NCBI GenBank assembly: GCA_937958785.1
Contig: CALGMY010000215.1
Coordinates: 1-7,169, forward strand
Direction: 5' to 3'
Source of the DNA: an uncultured Gammaproteobacteria bacterium
GTDB lineage: Bacteria > Pseudomonadota > Gammaproteobacteria > Steroidobacterales > GCA-2729495
Length of the DNA: 7,169 nucleotides
The notes under the pieces were generated by a model. The model was not told where the DNA came from, did no database searches, and worked only from the letters and a program-made list of their open reading frames with translations. The position numbers and the translations under genes are program-made. Below, in pieces: positions 1 to 6,162 of the stretch (position 1 is the stretch's first letter; the number at the start of each line of letters is the position of its first letter).

Positions 1-1025
1 CCCGCCGCCGCGTGGCGCTCAAGGCGCTGCTCAAGCCCGACGACACCCCCCGCCCCGTCGGCCCCGGCCCCATTGCCGCCGGCCGTGAACAGCAGGAGGC
101 ACCCGGCCAGCAGGGTGATGCTCGTGGCCACCATCACCCGCTGCTTGCGGAAGCGGTCGCTCACGGCGCCGAACAGGAACTTGCCTGCCACGCTGCAGGC
201 GAGGATGGTGGCGTACAGGGTCGTGGCCCGCGCGGGGGCAAGTCCCGCCTCTTCCTCGAAGTAGATCGTGATCTGGCTGGTCATGGCCTGGATGGCGAAC
301 CACAGGCAGGCGGAGCCGACCGCGAGGCACCAGAGCGTGCGCGAGCGCAGCGCGGTGGCGAAGCTGACCCCGTCCACCGGGGGTGGTGGCCCGGCGCCCG
401 CCCGGCTGGCCGCCGCCGCCAGCCCGGCCAGCACCAGGAAGCCCGGCAGCACGGCGAACAGCCAGAAGGCCACCGCGAGGGCGCCCATGCCGAAACGCCA
501 GCCGAAGGCGGGGTCGTTCACTAGGGGCGAGATCGAGAGCGGCAGCACCGCACCCGCCAGGCTCGAGCCTGCCACCAGCACCCCGACCGCCGTGCCCCGG
601 TGCGTGCTGAACCAGCGGGACAGCAGCACCACGTTGGGCATGAGCCCCGCGAGGATGAGGCCGAGGGCGATCACCCCGTGCAGCAGGTACAGGTCCGACA
701 GCGACCGGGCGGCCGGGTAGGCGGCGAAGGTGAGGCCGAGCACCAGCAGCCCGGCCCGGATCACCCGCACGACCCCCAGCCGGTCGATGGCGGCACCGAC
801 GAAGGGCGCGAGGAGGCCGGCGACGCCGAAGGTGATGGCCGTCGTCCGGCTGACCTCGGCGGGACTTGCCGCGAAGCTCTCCATGAAGCGGGGGAACAGG
901 TTCTGGGGCACGAACAGCGCCATGCCGTTCGTGAAGAAATACACCAGCACGCAGGCGGCGGCGATCCGGAGCTGCTTCCCCCCGGGCCGCGTTGCGGCCC
1001 CCGTCGCCACCGGGCCGGTCGTCAC
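1..1025 (-). CDS. Major facilitator superfamily transporter, C-terminus cut by window edge
   Basis: This is an inner-membrane secondary transporter; the substrate cannot be told from the sequence. The reading frame is open from a GTG at 1025 to the window edge (341 codons), so roughly the last three helices are missing. Nine hydrophobic helices are visible: about residues 20-40, 62-80, 87-104, 112-137, 144-166, 178-203, 230-250, 267-288 and 298-315. The MFS motif A loop between helices 2 and 3 reads GAAIDRLG (77-84). A second copy follows helix 8 (FGAVSDRFRKQR, 285-296). The central cytoplasmic loop (about 204-228) contains a PPPP stretch. The segment SRWFSTHRGTAVGV (136-149) resembles the oxalate/formate and monocarboxylate-type branch of the superfamily, so an organic-anion substrate is possible but unproven. 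The GTG start is chosen because an in-frame TAG, the stop of the M16 gene, lies two codons upstream. No clear Shine-Dalgarno is present, which suggests translation coupled to the M16 gene. The Gly/Ala-rich stretch at 316-329 is a loop and gives little homology signal. Confidence 0.88.
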   Translation of the reverse strand, partial: MTTGPVATGAATRPGGKQLRIAAACVLVYFFTNGMALFVPQNLFPRFMESFAASPAEVSRTTAITFGVAGLLAPFVGAAIDRLGVVRVIRAGLLVLGLTFAAYPAARSLSDLYLLHGVIALGLILAGLMPNVVLLSRWFSTHRGTAVGVLVAGSSLAGAVLPLSISPLVNDPAFGWRFGMGALAVAFWLFAVLPGFLVLAGLAAAASRAGAGPPPPVDGVSFATALRSRTLWCLAVGSACLWFAIQAMTSQITIYFEEEAGLAPARATTLYATILACSVAGKFLFGAVSDRFRKQRVMVATSITLLAGCLLLFTAGGNGAGADGAGGVVGLEQRLERHAAA

Positions 1026-1028
1026 CGC

Positions 1029-3773
1029 CTAGAGCTGCTGGCCATCGGCATCGATCAGCTGGATGCGGTCGAAGCCGAGCGTGCGCAGGCCGGGCTCGAT
1101 CACCTGCCGGTCGCCGACGACGACGATCACGAGGTCGTCGGGCTTCAGGTGGGCGCGCGCCGCGCCATTGACCTCCGCCGGCGTTGCTCCCCGGATGGTC
1201 GCCGCGTAGTCCTGCCAGTAGTCGTCCGGCAGGCCGAACTGCACGATCTGGCCGATGGAGCCGAGTATGGCATCCCCGGTCTCCCACTGGCCCGGCAGGG
1301 ACAGGGTGTTGATGCCCTTCATCAGGGCGACCTCCGCCTCGCTCGCCGGGCGCGGCCCGGCGAGGTCGGCGAACTCCCGGCGGATCTCGGCGACGGACTC
1401 CGCGGTCTTGTCGGTCTGCACCGGCGCGTAGGCCAGCAGGGGGCGCTGTCCGCGGGCGTCGTACACCAGGGTGCGCGCGCCGTAGGACCAGTGCTTCGTC
1501 TCGCGCAGGTTCATGTTGAGCCGGGCCGTGAACTGGCCGCCCAGCACGTCGTTCATGAGCTCGATGGCGACGTCGTCGGGCGCCGCGCGGGGCGGGATCA
1601 GTTGCCCGGCGAAGATCACCGACTGGTCCGCACCCGGCCGGTCGAGCAGGTAGAGCGTGCGGTTGGCCGGCTGGGTGACGGTGCCGATGCCCTTCGCGGG
1701 GATGTCACCGGGCTGCCACTCCCGGAGCAGGGGCTCGAGCCGGGCCTTCAGGGAGGCCACCGTGACCGGTCCCACCGCGATCAGCGTCGCATGGTTCGGC
1801 TTGAACCACCGGGCGTGGAAGCGCGCCAGGTCCTCCCGGGTGAGCGCGGCCAGCGCCGCCTCCGTGCCAGTGCCGGTCAGGGGCTGGGCGTAGGCATGGC
1901 CTTCGCCGTAGAGCAGCTTCGGCACGACCCGCAGGGCCATGGCGGTCGGCTGGGTTTTCTCCTGGGCCAGCGCCGCCTGGTAGACCTTGCGCAGGCGGTC
2001 GAGCTCCTGCTGGGGGAACACGGGATTCAGCAGCACGTCGGTGAAGAGGGCCAGCGACGGATCCAGCTTGTCGGCGAGGGCCGACAGGCGCACGGACGAG
2101 GTGTCGAGGCCCGAGCCCGCGCCGATGCTCGCGCCGAGCAGGGCCAGCTCCTCGCTGATTTCCAGGGCATCCCGGCTGCGGGTCCCCTCGTCCAGCATGG
2201 CCATCACCAGGTTCGCGGTGCCGGGCAGGGCCGCCTGGTCGGCGGCGAAACCCGCGTCGAGCACCACGCTGAGCGAGACCACGGGCAGTTGGGGCCGCTC
2301 CACCACGATCAGTTCGAGGCCGTTGGCGAGCTTCGCGCGCTCGAAGGCGGGGAAGGTCACCGGGACCACGCCCTCGGGCAGCGGCATCCGGCTGCGGTCA
2401 GCGCCTTCACTGGCGGCGGCGAGCTTGCCGACCGGTTCCACGGTCAGGATGAACGGCGCGTCGGTCACCCAGCGGGCGGCCACGGCCTTGAGGTCGGCCC
2501 GGGTGGCGGATTCGGCGTCCGCATAGGCCGTCTTCCAGGCGTCGGGCGAGCCCCCGTAGACCATGTTCTCGGCCAGGACCCCGGACTTGCCGGAGAAGCC
2601 GCCGACCTTCTCGAGCCCGCGCAGGAAGGCGGCCCGGCGCTGGGTCTTCACCCGCTCGAGTTCCCGGGCCGTGGGGCCGTCCTGGCGGAACCGCGCCAGT
2701 TCCTCGTTGACGACTGCCTCCAGCCGGGCCAGCGGCACCCCGGGGTTGGCGGACACCTGCAGGTACGTGATGCCGGCGATCTCCAGCGGCAGGGCCTCGA
2801 ACTCCACGTCGGAGGCGATCTGCTCCCGGTACACCAGCCGCTCGTAGAGCCGGGAGTTCTTGCCCCCGGCCAGTACGGCGGCGGCCAGTTCCAGGTGGTG
2901 GGCGTCGCGGGTGCCCCAGCGGGGCCCGGTCCAGGTCAGGTAGAGGCGGGACTGCGCCACCCGGTCCTCCATGCTCTGCCGGCGCACCCGGTCATGGACC
3001 GGGATCCACTCCTCGAAGCGGGCCACGGGCGGGCCCGGCGGGATGTCACCGAAGTACTTCCGGGCCTTGGCAAAGGCCTCTTCCGTGTCCACGTCGCCGG
3101 CGATCACCACCACCGCGTTGTTCGGCCCGTAGTAGGTGCCGAACCACTGGCGCACGTCGTCCAGCGTGGCGGCGTCCAGGTCCGCCATGGAGCCGATGGT
3201 TTCCCAGGAATAGGGGTGGTCGGGCGGGAAGAGCTGCTTCAGGACCTGCTCGAAGACCCGGCCATAGGGCTGGTTCTGGCCCTGGCGCTTCTCGTTCTTC
3301 ACGACCCCCCGCTGCTCGTCGAGGATCGCCTGGGTGATCGCCCCCTTGAAGTGGCCCATGCGGTCGGACTCCAGCCACAGCACCGTTTCCAGGGTGTTCT
3401 TCGGCACCGTCTGGAAGTAGTTGGTGCGGTCGAAGAAGGTGGTGCCGTTGAGGTCGGTGGCGCCCAGCTCCTGCAGGGTGTTCAGGTACTCGCCCTTCAG
3501 GTTCTCCGAACTCTGGAACATGAGGTGCTCGAAGAGATGAGCGAAACCGGTGCGGCCCGGCACCTCGTTCTTCGAGCCCACGTGGTACCAGACGTTCACG
3601 GCCACGATCGGCGCCTTGCGGTCCTCGTGCACGACCACCGTCAGGCCATTGTCCAGCGTGCGCAGCGTGTAGGGGATGTCGATGCCGGCCGGCGTTGCCG
3701 AGGCCAGTGCGCCGGCGGCAGGGCCGAGGACGAGGGCGGAGATCAGGACGGCGACGCGGAGCTTCAAGGCCAT
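1029..3773 (-). CDS. Exported M16 (pitrilysin/insulinase family) zinc peptidase, two-domain
   Basis: This is a predicted periplasmic metallopeptidase of 914 residues that should degrade peptides. An N-terminal signal peptide is clear: a basic start (K4, R6), a hydrophobic core to about residue 24, and an ASA cleavage motif near 24-26. The first M16 domain holds the inverted zinc motif HLFEH (79-83). E161 in VVKNEKRQ, 78 residues after the second His, is the expected third zinc ligand. The second half (about 475-914) is a homologous M16 domain with no zinc motif: the equivalent positions are N521, M524 and A525. It keeps the Arg/Tyr substrate-binding pair, in LRETKHWSYGA (R757, Y764). This active-plus-inactive pairing and the length are normal for the long bacterial M16 family. 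ATG 3773 is preferred because it starts the signal peptide; the open frame continues upstream to 4022 but would read through the pip gene on the other strand. The gene lies directly upstream of the MFS gene and diverges from pip. A moonlighting or processing-peptidase role cannot be excluded. Confidence 0.93.
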   Translation of the reverse strand: MALKLRVAVLISALVLGPAAGALASATPAGIDIPYTLRTLDNGLTVVVHEDRKAPIVAVNVWYHVGSKNEVPGRTGFAHLFEHLMFQSSENLKGEYLNTLQELGATDLNGTTFFDRTNYFQTVPKNTLETVLWLESDRMGHFKGAITQAILDEQRGVVKNEKRQGQNQPYGRVFEQVLKQLFPPDHPYSWETIGSMADLDAATLDDVRQWFGTYYGPNNAVVVIAGDVDTEEAFAKARKYFGDIPPGPPVARFEEWIPVHDRVRRQSMEDRVAQSRLYLTWTGPRWGTRDAHHLELAAAVLAGGKNSRLYERLVYREQIASDVEFEALPLEIAGITYLQVSANPGVPLARLEAVVNEELARFRQDGPTARELERVKTQRRAAFLRGLEKVGGFSGKSGVLAENMVYGGSPDAWKTAYADAESATRADLKAVAARWVTDAPFILTVEPVGKLAAASEGADRSRMPLPEGVVPVTFPAFERAKLANGLELIVVERPQLPVVSLSVVLDAGFAADQAALPGTANLVMAMLDEGTRSRDALEISEELALLGASIGAGSGLDTSSVRLSALADKLDPSLALFTDVLLNPVFPQQELDRLRKVYQAALAQEKTQPTAMALRVVPKLLYGEGHAYAQPLTGTGTEAALAALTREDLARFHARWFKPNHATLIAVGPVTVASLKARLEPLLREWQPGDIPAKGIGTVTQPANRTLYLLDRPGADQSVIFAGQLIPPRAAPDDVAIELMNDVLGGQFTARLNMNLRETKHWSYGARTLVYDARGQRPLLAYAPVQTDKTAESVAEIRREFADLAGPRPASEAEVALMKGINTLSLPGQWETGDAILGSIGQIVQFGLPDDYWQDYAATIRGATPAEVNGAARAHLKPDDLVIVVVGDRQVIEPGLRTLGFDRIQLIDADGQQL

Positions 3774-3798
3774 GGCGGGTTCCCGGAGGTGGTGCCGG

Positions 3799-3827
3799 AT
3801 TCTAGCCGGCAAGGCCGGCGGGATCGA
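3799..3827 (-). promoter_or_regulatory. Putative sigma-70 promoter for the M16-MFS unit
   Basis: Read on the minus strand, a good -10 hexamer TAGAAT (3804-3799; five of six consensus bases) follows a weak -35 TCGATC (3827-3822; three of six) at a 17-base spacing. Transcription would begin near 3793, giving a leader of about 20 bases before the M16 ATG. That leader has no strong Shine-Dalgarno; the best candidate is a GGGA about nine bases before the ATG. The leader instead contains ACCTCC, which has anti-Shine-Dalgarno polarity. The -10 is convincing in such GC-rich DNA, and the -35 is not. Confidence 0.45.
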
Positions 3828-3844
3828 ACAACGCGCGTCGAAAA

Positions 3845-3859
3845 TGCCAGAATGTGGCA
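3845..3859. promoter_or_regulatory. 15-base palindrome abutting the pip start codon
   Basis: TGCCA, a five-base spacer GAATG, then TGGCA form a perfect inverted repeat that ends on the base before the pip ATG (3860). A -10-like CAGAAT (3848-3853; four of six) lies inside it. If that box is used, transcription would begin at or next to the start codon and the pip message would be leaderless or nearly so, which fits the lack of a Shine-Dalgarno. A repressor site overlapping the promoter would have this geometry. It is short enough to be chance. Confidence 0.25.
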
Positions 3860-4810
3860 ATGCCGCGCCGGACCCTCTACCCCCCACTGGAGCCCTACGA
3901 CTCGGGGCATCTCGCCGTTTCCGGCCTGCACTCGATCTACTACGAGCAATGCGGCAACCCCCGGGGCAGCCCGGTGGTCTTCCTGCACGGCGGTCCGGGG
4001 GGCGGCGGTGACGCGACGCCACGCCGTTTCTTCGACCCCGCCCGCTATCGCATCGTGCTGCTGGACCAGCGGGGTTCGGGCCGCAGCCGGCCCCACGCGG
4101 AGCTCCGGGAGAACACCACCTGGGACCTCATCGCGGACCTCGAGGCCCTGCGGGAGAAGCTCGGCATCGACCGCTGGCTGGTGTTCGGCGGCTCCTGGGG
4201 CAGCACCCTTGCGCTCCTGTACGCCGAGACGCACCCGGAGCGCGTCACCGGCCTAATCCTCCGGGGCATCTTCCTGCTGCGGCCCGCGGAAATCGCCTGG
4301 TTCTACCAGCAGGGCGCGAGCGATCTCTACCCCGACGCGTGGGAGCCCTACCGGGACTTCATCCCCGAGGCGGAGCGGGGCGACCTGCTGCACGCCTACC
4401 ACCGGCGCCTGACCGGCGCCGACCCGCAGCTGGCCCTGGAGGCCGCGAAGCGCTGGTCGGTGTGGGAAGGCAGCACCAGCCACCTCGGGGATGCCGCGGC
4501 GACGGTGGAGCGGTTCGGGGCCGACCACTTTGCCCTGGCCTTTGCCCGCATCGAGGCCCACTACTTCGTGAACGGGGCCTTCCTCGAGGTCCCGGACCAG
4601 ATCCTGCGGGACGTGGGCCGGATCCGGCACATCCCCGCCGTGATCGTCCAGGGCCGCTATGATGTGGTCTGCCCAATGCGCAGCGCCTGGGACCTGCACC
4701 GGGCCTGGCCCGAGGCCGACCTCCGCATCGTCCCCGACGCCGGCCACTCGGCCTTCGAGCCGGGTATCGTCCACGAACTCATCTCGGCCACGGACCGTTT
4801 CGCCCAATGA
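3860..4810 (+). CDS. pip: Proline iminopeptidase (prolyl aminopeptidase, peptidase family S33)
   Basis: This cytoplasmic alpha/beta-hydrolase should release N-terminal proline from peptides. The protein has 316 residues from ATG 3860, the family's usual length. In that numbering the N-terminal hallmark LYPPLEPYDSG is at about 6-16. The oxyanion-loop motif HGGPGGGG is at 43-50, and DQRGSGRS follows at 69-76. The nucleophile elbow GGSWGS carries the catalytic S112. D268 in GRYDVVCP and H296 in DAGHSAFEP complete the triad. The cap-domain signature WSVWEG lies near 199-204. A GTG at 3854, two codons upstream in frame, is an alternative start, but the ATG fits the family N-terminus better; neither has a Shine-Dalgarno. 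The gene diverges from the M16 peptidase. Its stop overlaps the start of pyrC by four bases (ATGA), so the two are almost certainly co-transcribed and translationally coupled. No catalytic residue is missing. Confidence 0.95.
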   Translation: MPRRTLYPPLEPYDSGHLAVSGLHSIYYEQCGNPRGSPVVFLHGGPGGGGDATPRRFFDPARYRIVLLDQRGSGRSRPHAELRENTTWDLIADLEALREKLGIDRWLVFGGSWGSTLALLYAETHPERVTGLILRGIFLLRPAEIAWFYQQGASDLYPDAWEPYRDFIPEAERGDLLHAYHRRLTGADPQLALEAAKRWSVWEGSTSHLGDAAATVERFGADHFALAFARIEAHYFVNGAFLEVPDQILRDVGRIRHIPAVIVQGRYDVVCPMRSAWDLHRAWPEADLRIVPDAGHSAFEPGIVHELISATDRFAQ

Positions 4811-6153
4811 CCGACGAAAGCCTGCTGATCACCAATGCCCAGATCTGCAACGAGGGCCGGGTCGCCGCGGGCGACGTGCTGGTGCGCCGCGGGCGCATCG
4901 AGATGATCGCGCGCGAAATCCCGGCCGGCCGGGTGGACCGCATCATCGACGCGCGGGGCCGGTACCTGCTGCCGGGCTTCATCGACGACCAGGTGCATTT
5001 CCGCGAGCCCGGCCTCACCCACAAGGGCGACATCGCGACCGAATCCGCGGCGGCCGTGGCGGGCGGCATCACCAGTTTCATGGACATGCCGAACACCATC
5101 CCGAACGTCACCAGTCGGGCGGTGCTGAACGACAAGTTCCGCCTGGCCCGCGGCCGGTCCCGGGCAAACTTCTCCTTCTACTTCGGCGGCGCCAACGACA
5201 ACCTGGACGAGATCCGGGCCCTTCAGCCCGGCGACTGCTGCGGCGTGAAGATCTTCATGGGTGCCTCCACCGGCAACATGCTGGTGGACGACCCGGTGAC
5301 GCTCGAGCGCATCTTCGCCGACTGCCCGCTGCTGATCGCGACCCACTGCGAGGACACGCCGACGATCAAGGCGAACGAGGAGCGGTTCCGCGAGCAGTAC
5401 GGCGAAGACGTGCCCTTCTCGGCCCACCCCCTGATCCGCTCCGAGGAGGCCTGCTACAAGTCCACGGTGCTGGCGACCTCGCTGGCGAAGCGCCACGGCA
5501 CCCGGCTCCACGTGCTGCATCTCACCACGGCGAAGGAGCTGGAGCTCTTCGAGCCGGGGCCGCTCGACGGCAAGCGGATCACGGCCGAGGTCTGCGTGCA
5601 CATGCTGCACTTCGATGACCGGGACTACGCGGCGAAGGGCGCCTTCATCAAGTGCAACCCGGCCATCAAGACCCAGGCCGACCGGGCGGCCCTCCTGCAG
5701 GGCCTTCGGGACGGCCGGCTCGCCGTGGTCGCCACCGACCATGCGCCCCACACCCTGGCCGAGAAGGGCGAGAAGTACTTCAAGGCGCCCTCGGGCCTGC
5801 CCCTGGTCCAGCACGCCCTGCTGATGATGCTGGAGCACGTGCACGACGGCACGCTGCCGCTGGAGCTGGTGGTTGAAAAGACGAGCCACCGGGTTGCGGA
5901 CCTCTTCGGGATCCGGGACCGGGGCTACATCCGGGAAGGCTACTTCGCCGACCTGGTGCTGGTGGACCACCGCCGGCCCACGGTCGTGCGCCGGGAGGAC
6001 GTGCTGTCCAAGTGCGGCTGGTCACCCTTCGAGGGCGACACGTTCCGCTCGGCGATCGAGATGACGATCGTGAACGGCACGGTGGCCTACGAGAACGGCC
6101 AGGTGACGGAAGCGGTCGCCGGCCAGCGCCTGGTCTGCGGCGACCGCTCCTGA
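4807..6153 (+). CDS. pyrC: Dihydroorotase, long form of the amidohydrolase superfamily
   Basis: This enzyme is predicted to cyclise N-carbamoyl-L-aspartate to dihydroorotate, the third step of pyrimidine synthesis, in the cytoplasm. It has 448 residues. The first metal-site motif reads FIDDQVHFREPG (59-69): Q62 stands where most type I enzymes have the first His of HxH, while H64 and the substrate-binding R66 are kept. Next come MDMPNT (92-97) and GVKIFMGASTGNM (146-158), with K148 the probable carboxylated lysine. H180 in THCED, H238 in VLHLTT, and D311 with H312 and H315 in ATDHAPH complete the site. KCGWSPFEG near residue 402 is a C-terminal signature of this subtype. From memory, the Gln and the overall sequence match the Xanthomonadales/Bacteroidetes group of dihydroorotases, so the change is probably a subtype trait and not damage. 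The ATG sits in the ATGA overlap with the pip stop and has no separate Shine-Dalgarno, so coupled translation is likely. A related cyclic amidase (hydantoinase-like) is the less likely alternative. Confidence 0.92.
   Translation: MTDESLLITNAQICNEGRVAAGDVLVRRGRIEMIAREIPAGRVDRIIDARGRYLLPGFIDDQVHFREPGLTHKGDIATESAAAVAGGITSFMDMPNTIPNVTSRAVLNDKFRLARGRSRANFSFYFGGANDNLDEIRALQPGDCCGVKIFMGASTGNMLVDDPVTLERIFADCPLLIATHCEDTPTIKANEERFREQYGEDVPFSAHPLIRSEEACYKSTVLATSLAKRHGTRLHVLHLTTAKELELFEPGPLDGKRITAEVCVHMLHFDDRDYAAKGAFIKCNPAIKTQADRAALLQGLRDGRLAVVATDHAPHTLAEKGEKYFKAPSGLPLVQHALLMMLEHVHDGTLPLELVVEKTSHRVADLFGIRDRGYIREGYFADLVLVDHRRPTVVRREDVLSKCGWSPFEGDTFRSAIEMTIVNGTVAYENGQVTEAVAGQRLVCGDRS
6111..6148. terminator. 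Candidate bidirectional hairpin at the pyrC/TonB receptor convergence
   Basis: A perfect 11-base inverted repeat has AGCGGTCGCCG at 6111-6121 and its complement at 6138-6148, with a 16-base loop. The loop can itself pair as CCAG/CTGG (6123-6126 with 6130-6133). The stem ends two bases before the pyrC stop codon and begins 14 bases past the receptor's stop in the other direction. It therefore lies where both convergent messages should end. No T-run follows on either strand, so it is not a classical intrinsic terminator. It may stall polymerase, protect 3' ends, or simply reflect GC-rich coding sequence. Confidence 0.4.
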
Positions 6154-6162
6154 GGTTCCTGC

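Noticed and set aside
1..70. Possible frameshift in the MFS gene near the window edge, where homology fades
   Set aside because: One alternative frame hits a stop quickly and the other gives an Arg/Ser-rich tail. The current frame stays open, and this position is a loop between helices 9 and 10, so low similarity is expected.
31..1287. A 418-codon minus-strand open frame overlapping the MFS gene
   Set aside because: It lies one frame off from the MFS and M16 reading frames and gives an Arg/Gly/Pro-rich sequence without helices; the MFS frame shows nine clear helices and both motif A copies.
3785..3794. A perfect plus-strand GGAGGT followed by GTG
   Set aside because: The spacing to the GTG is only one base and the frame leads into the antisense open frame and not into pip; it looks like a chance match.
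3774..4022. An 83-codon N-terminal extension of the M16 peptidase
   Set aside because: The open frame extends upstream, but the extension is Arg/Pro-rich and overlaps pip on the other strand. The ATG at 3773 begins a well-formed signal peptide.
600..4256. A 1218-codon open frame on the plus strand, antisense to the MFS and M16 genes
   Set aside because: Its codons are exactly in register with the M16 codons on the other strand, so it would be closed only by TTA, CTA or TCA codons in M16, which GC-rich genes avoid. Its product is His/Gly/Arg-rich with no recognisable fold, while the minus strand encodes clear families.
4657..5970. A 437-codon minus-strand open frame opposite pip and pyrC
   Set aside because: It is a GC-driven shadow of pyrC: low-complexity His/Val/Arg-rich product, no family motif, and pyrC is intact on the plus strand.
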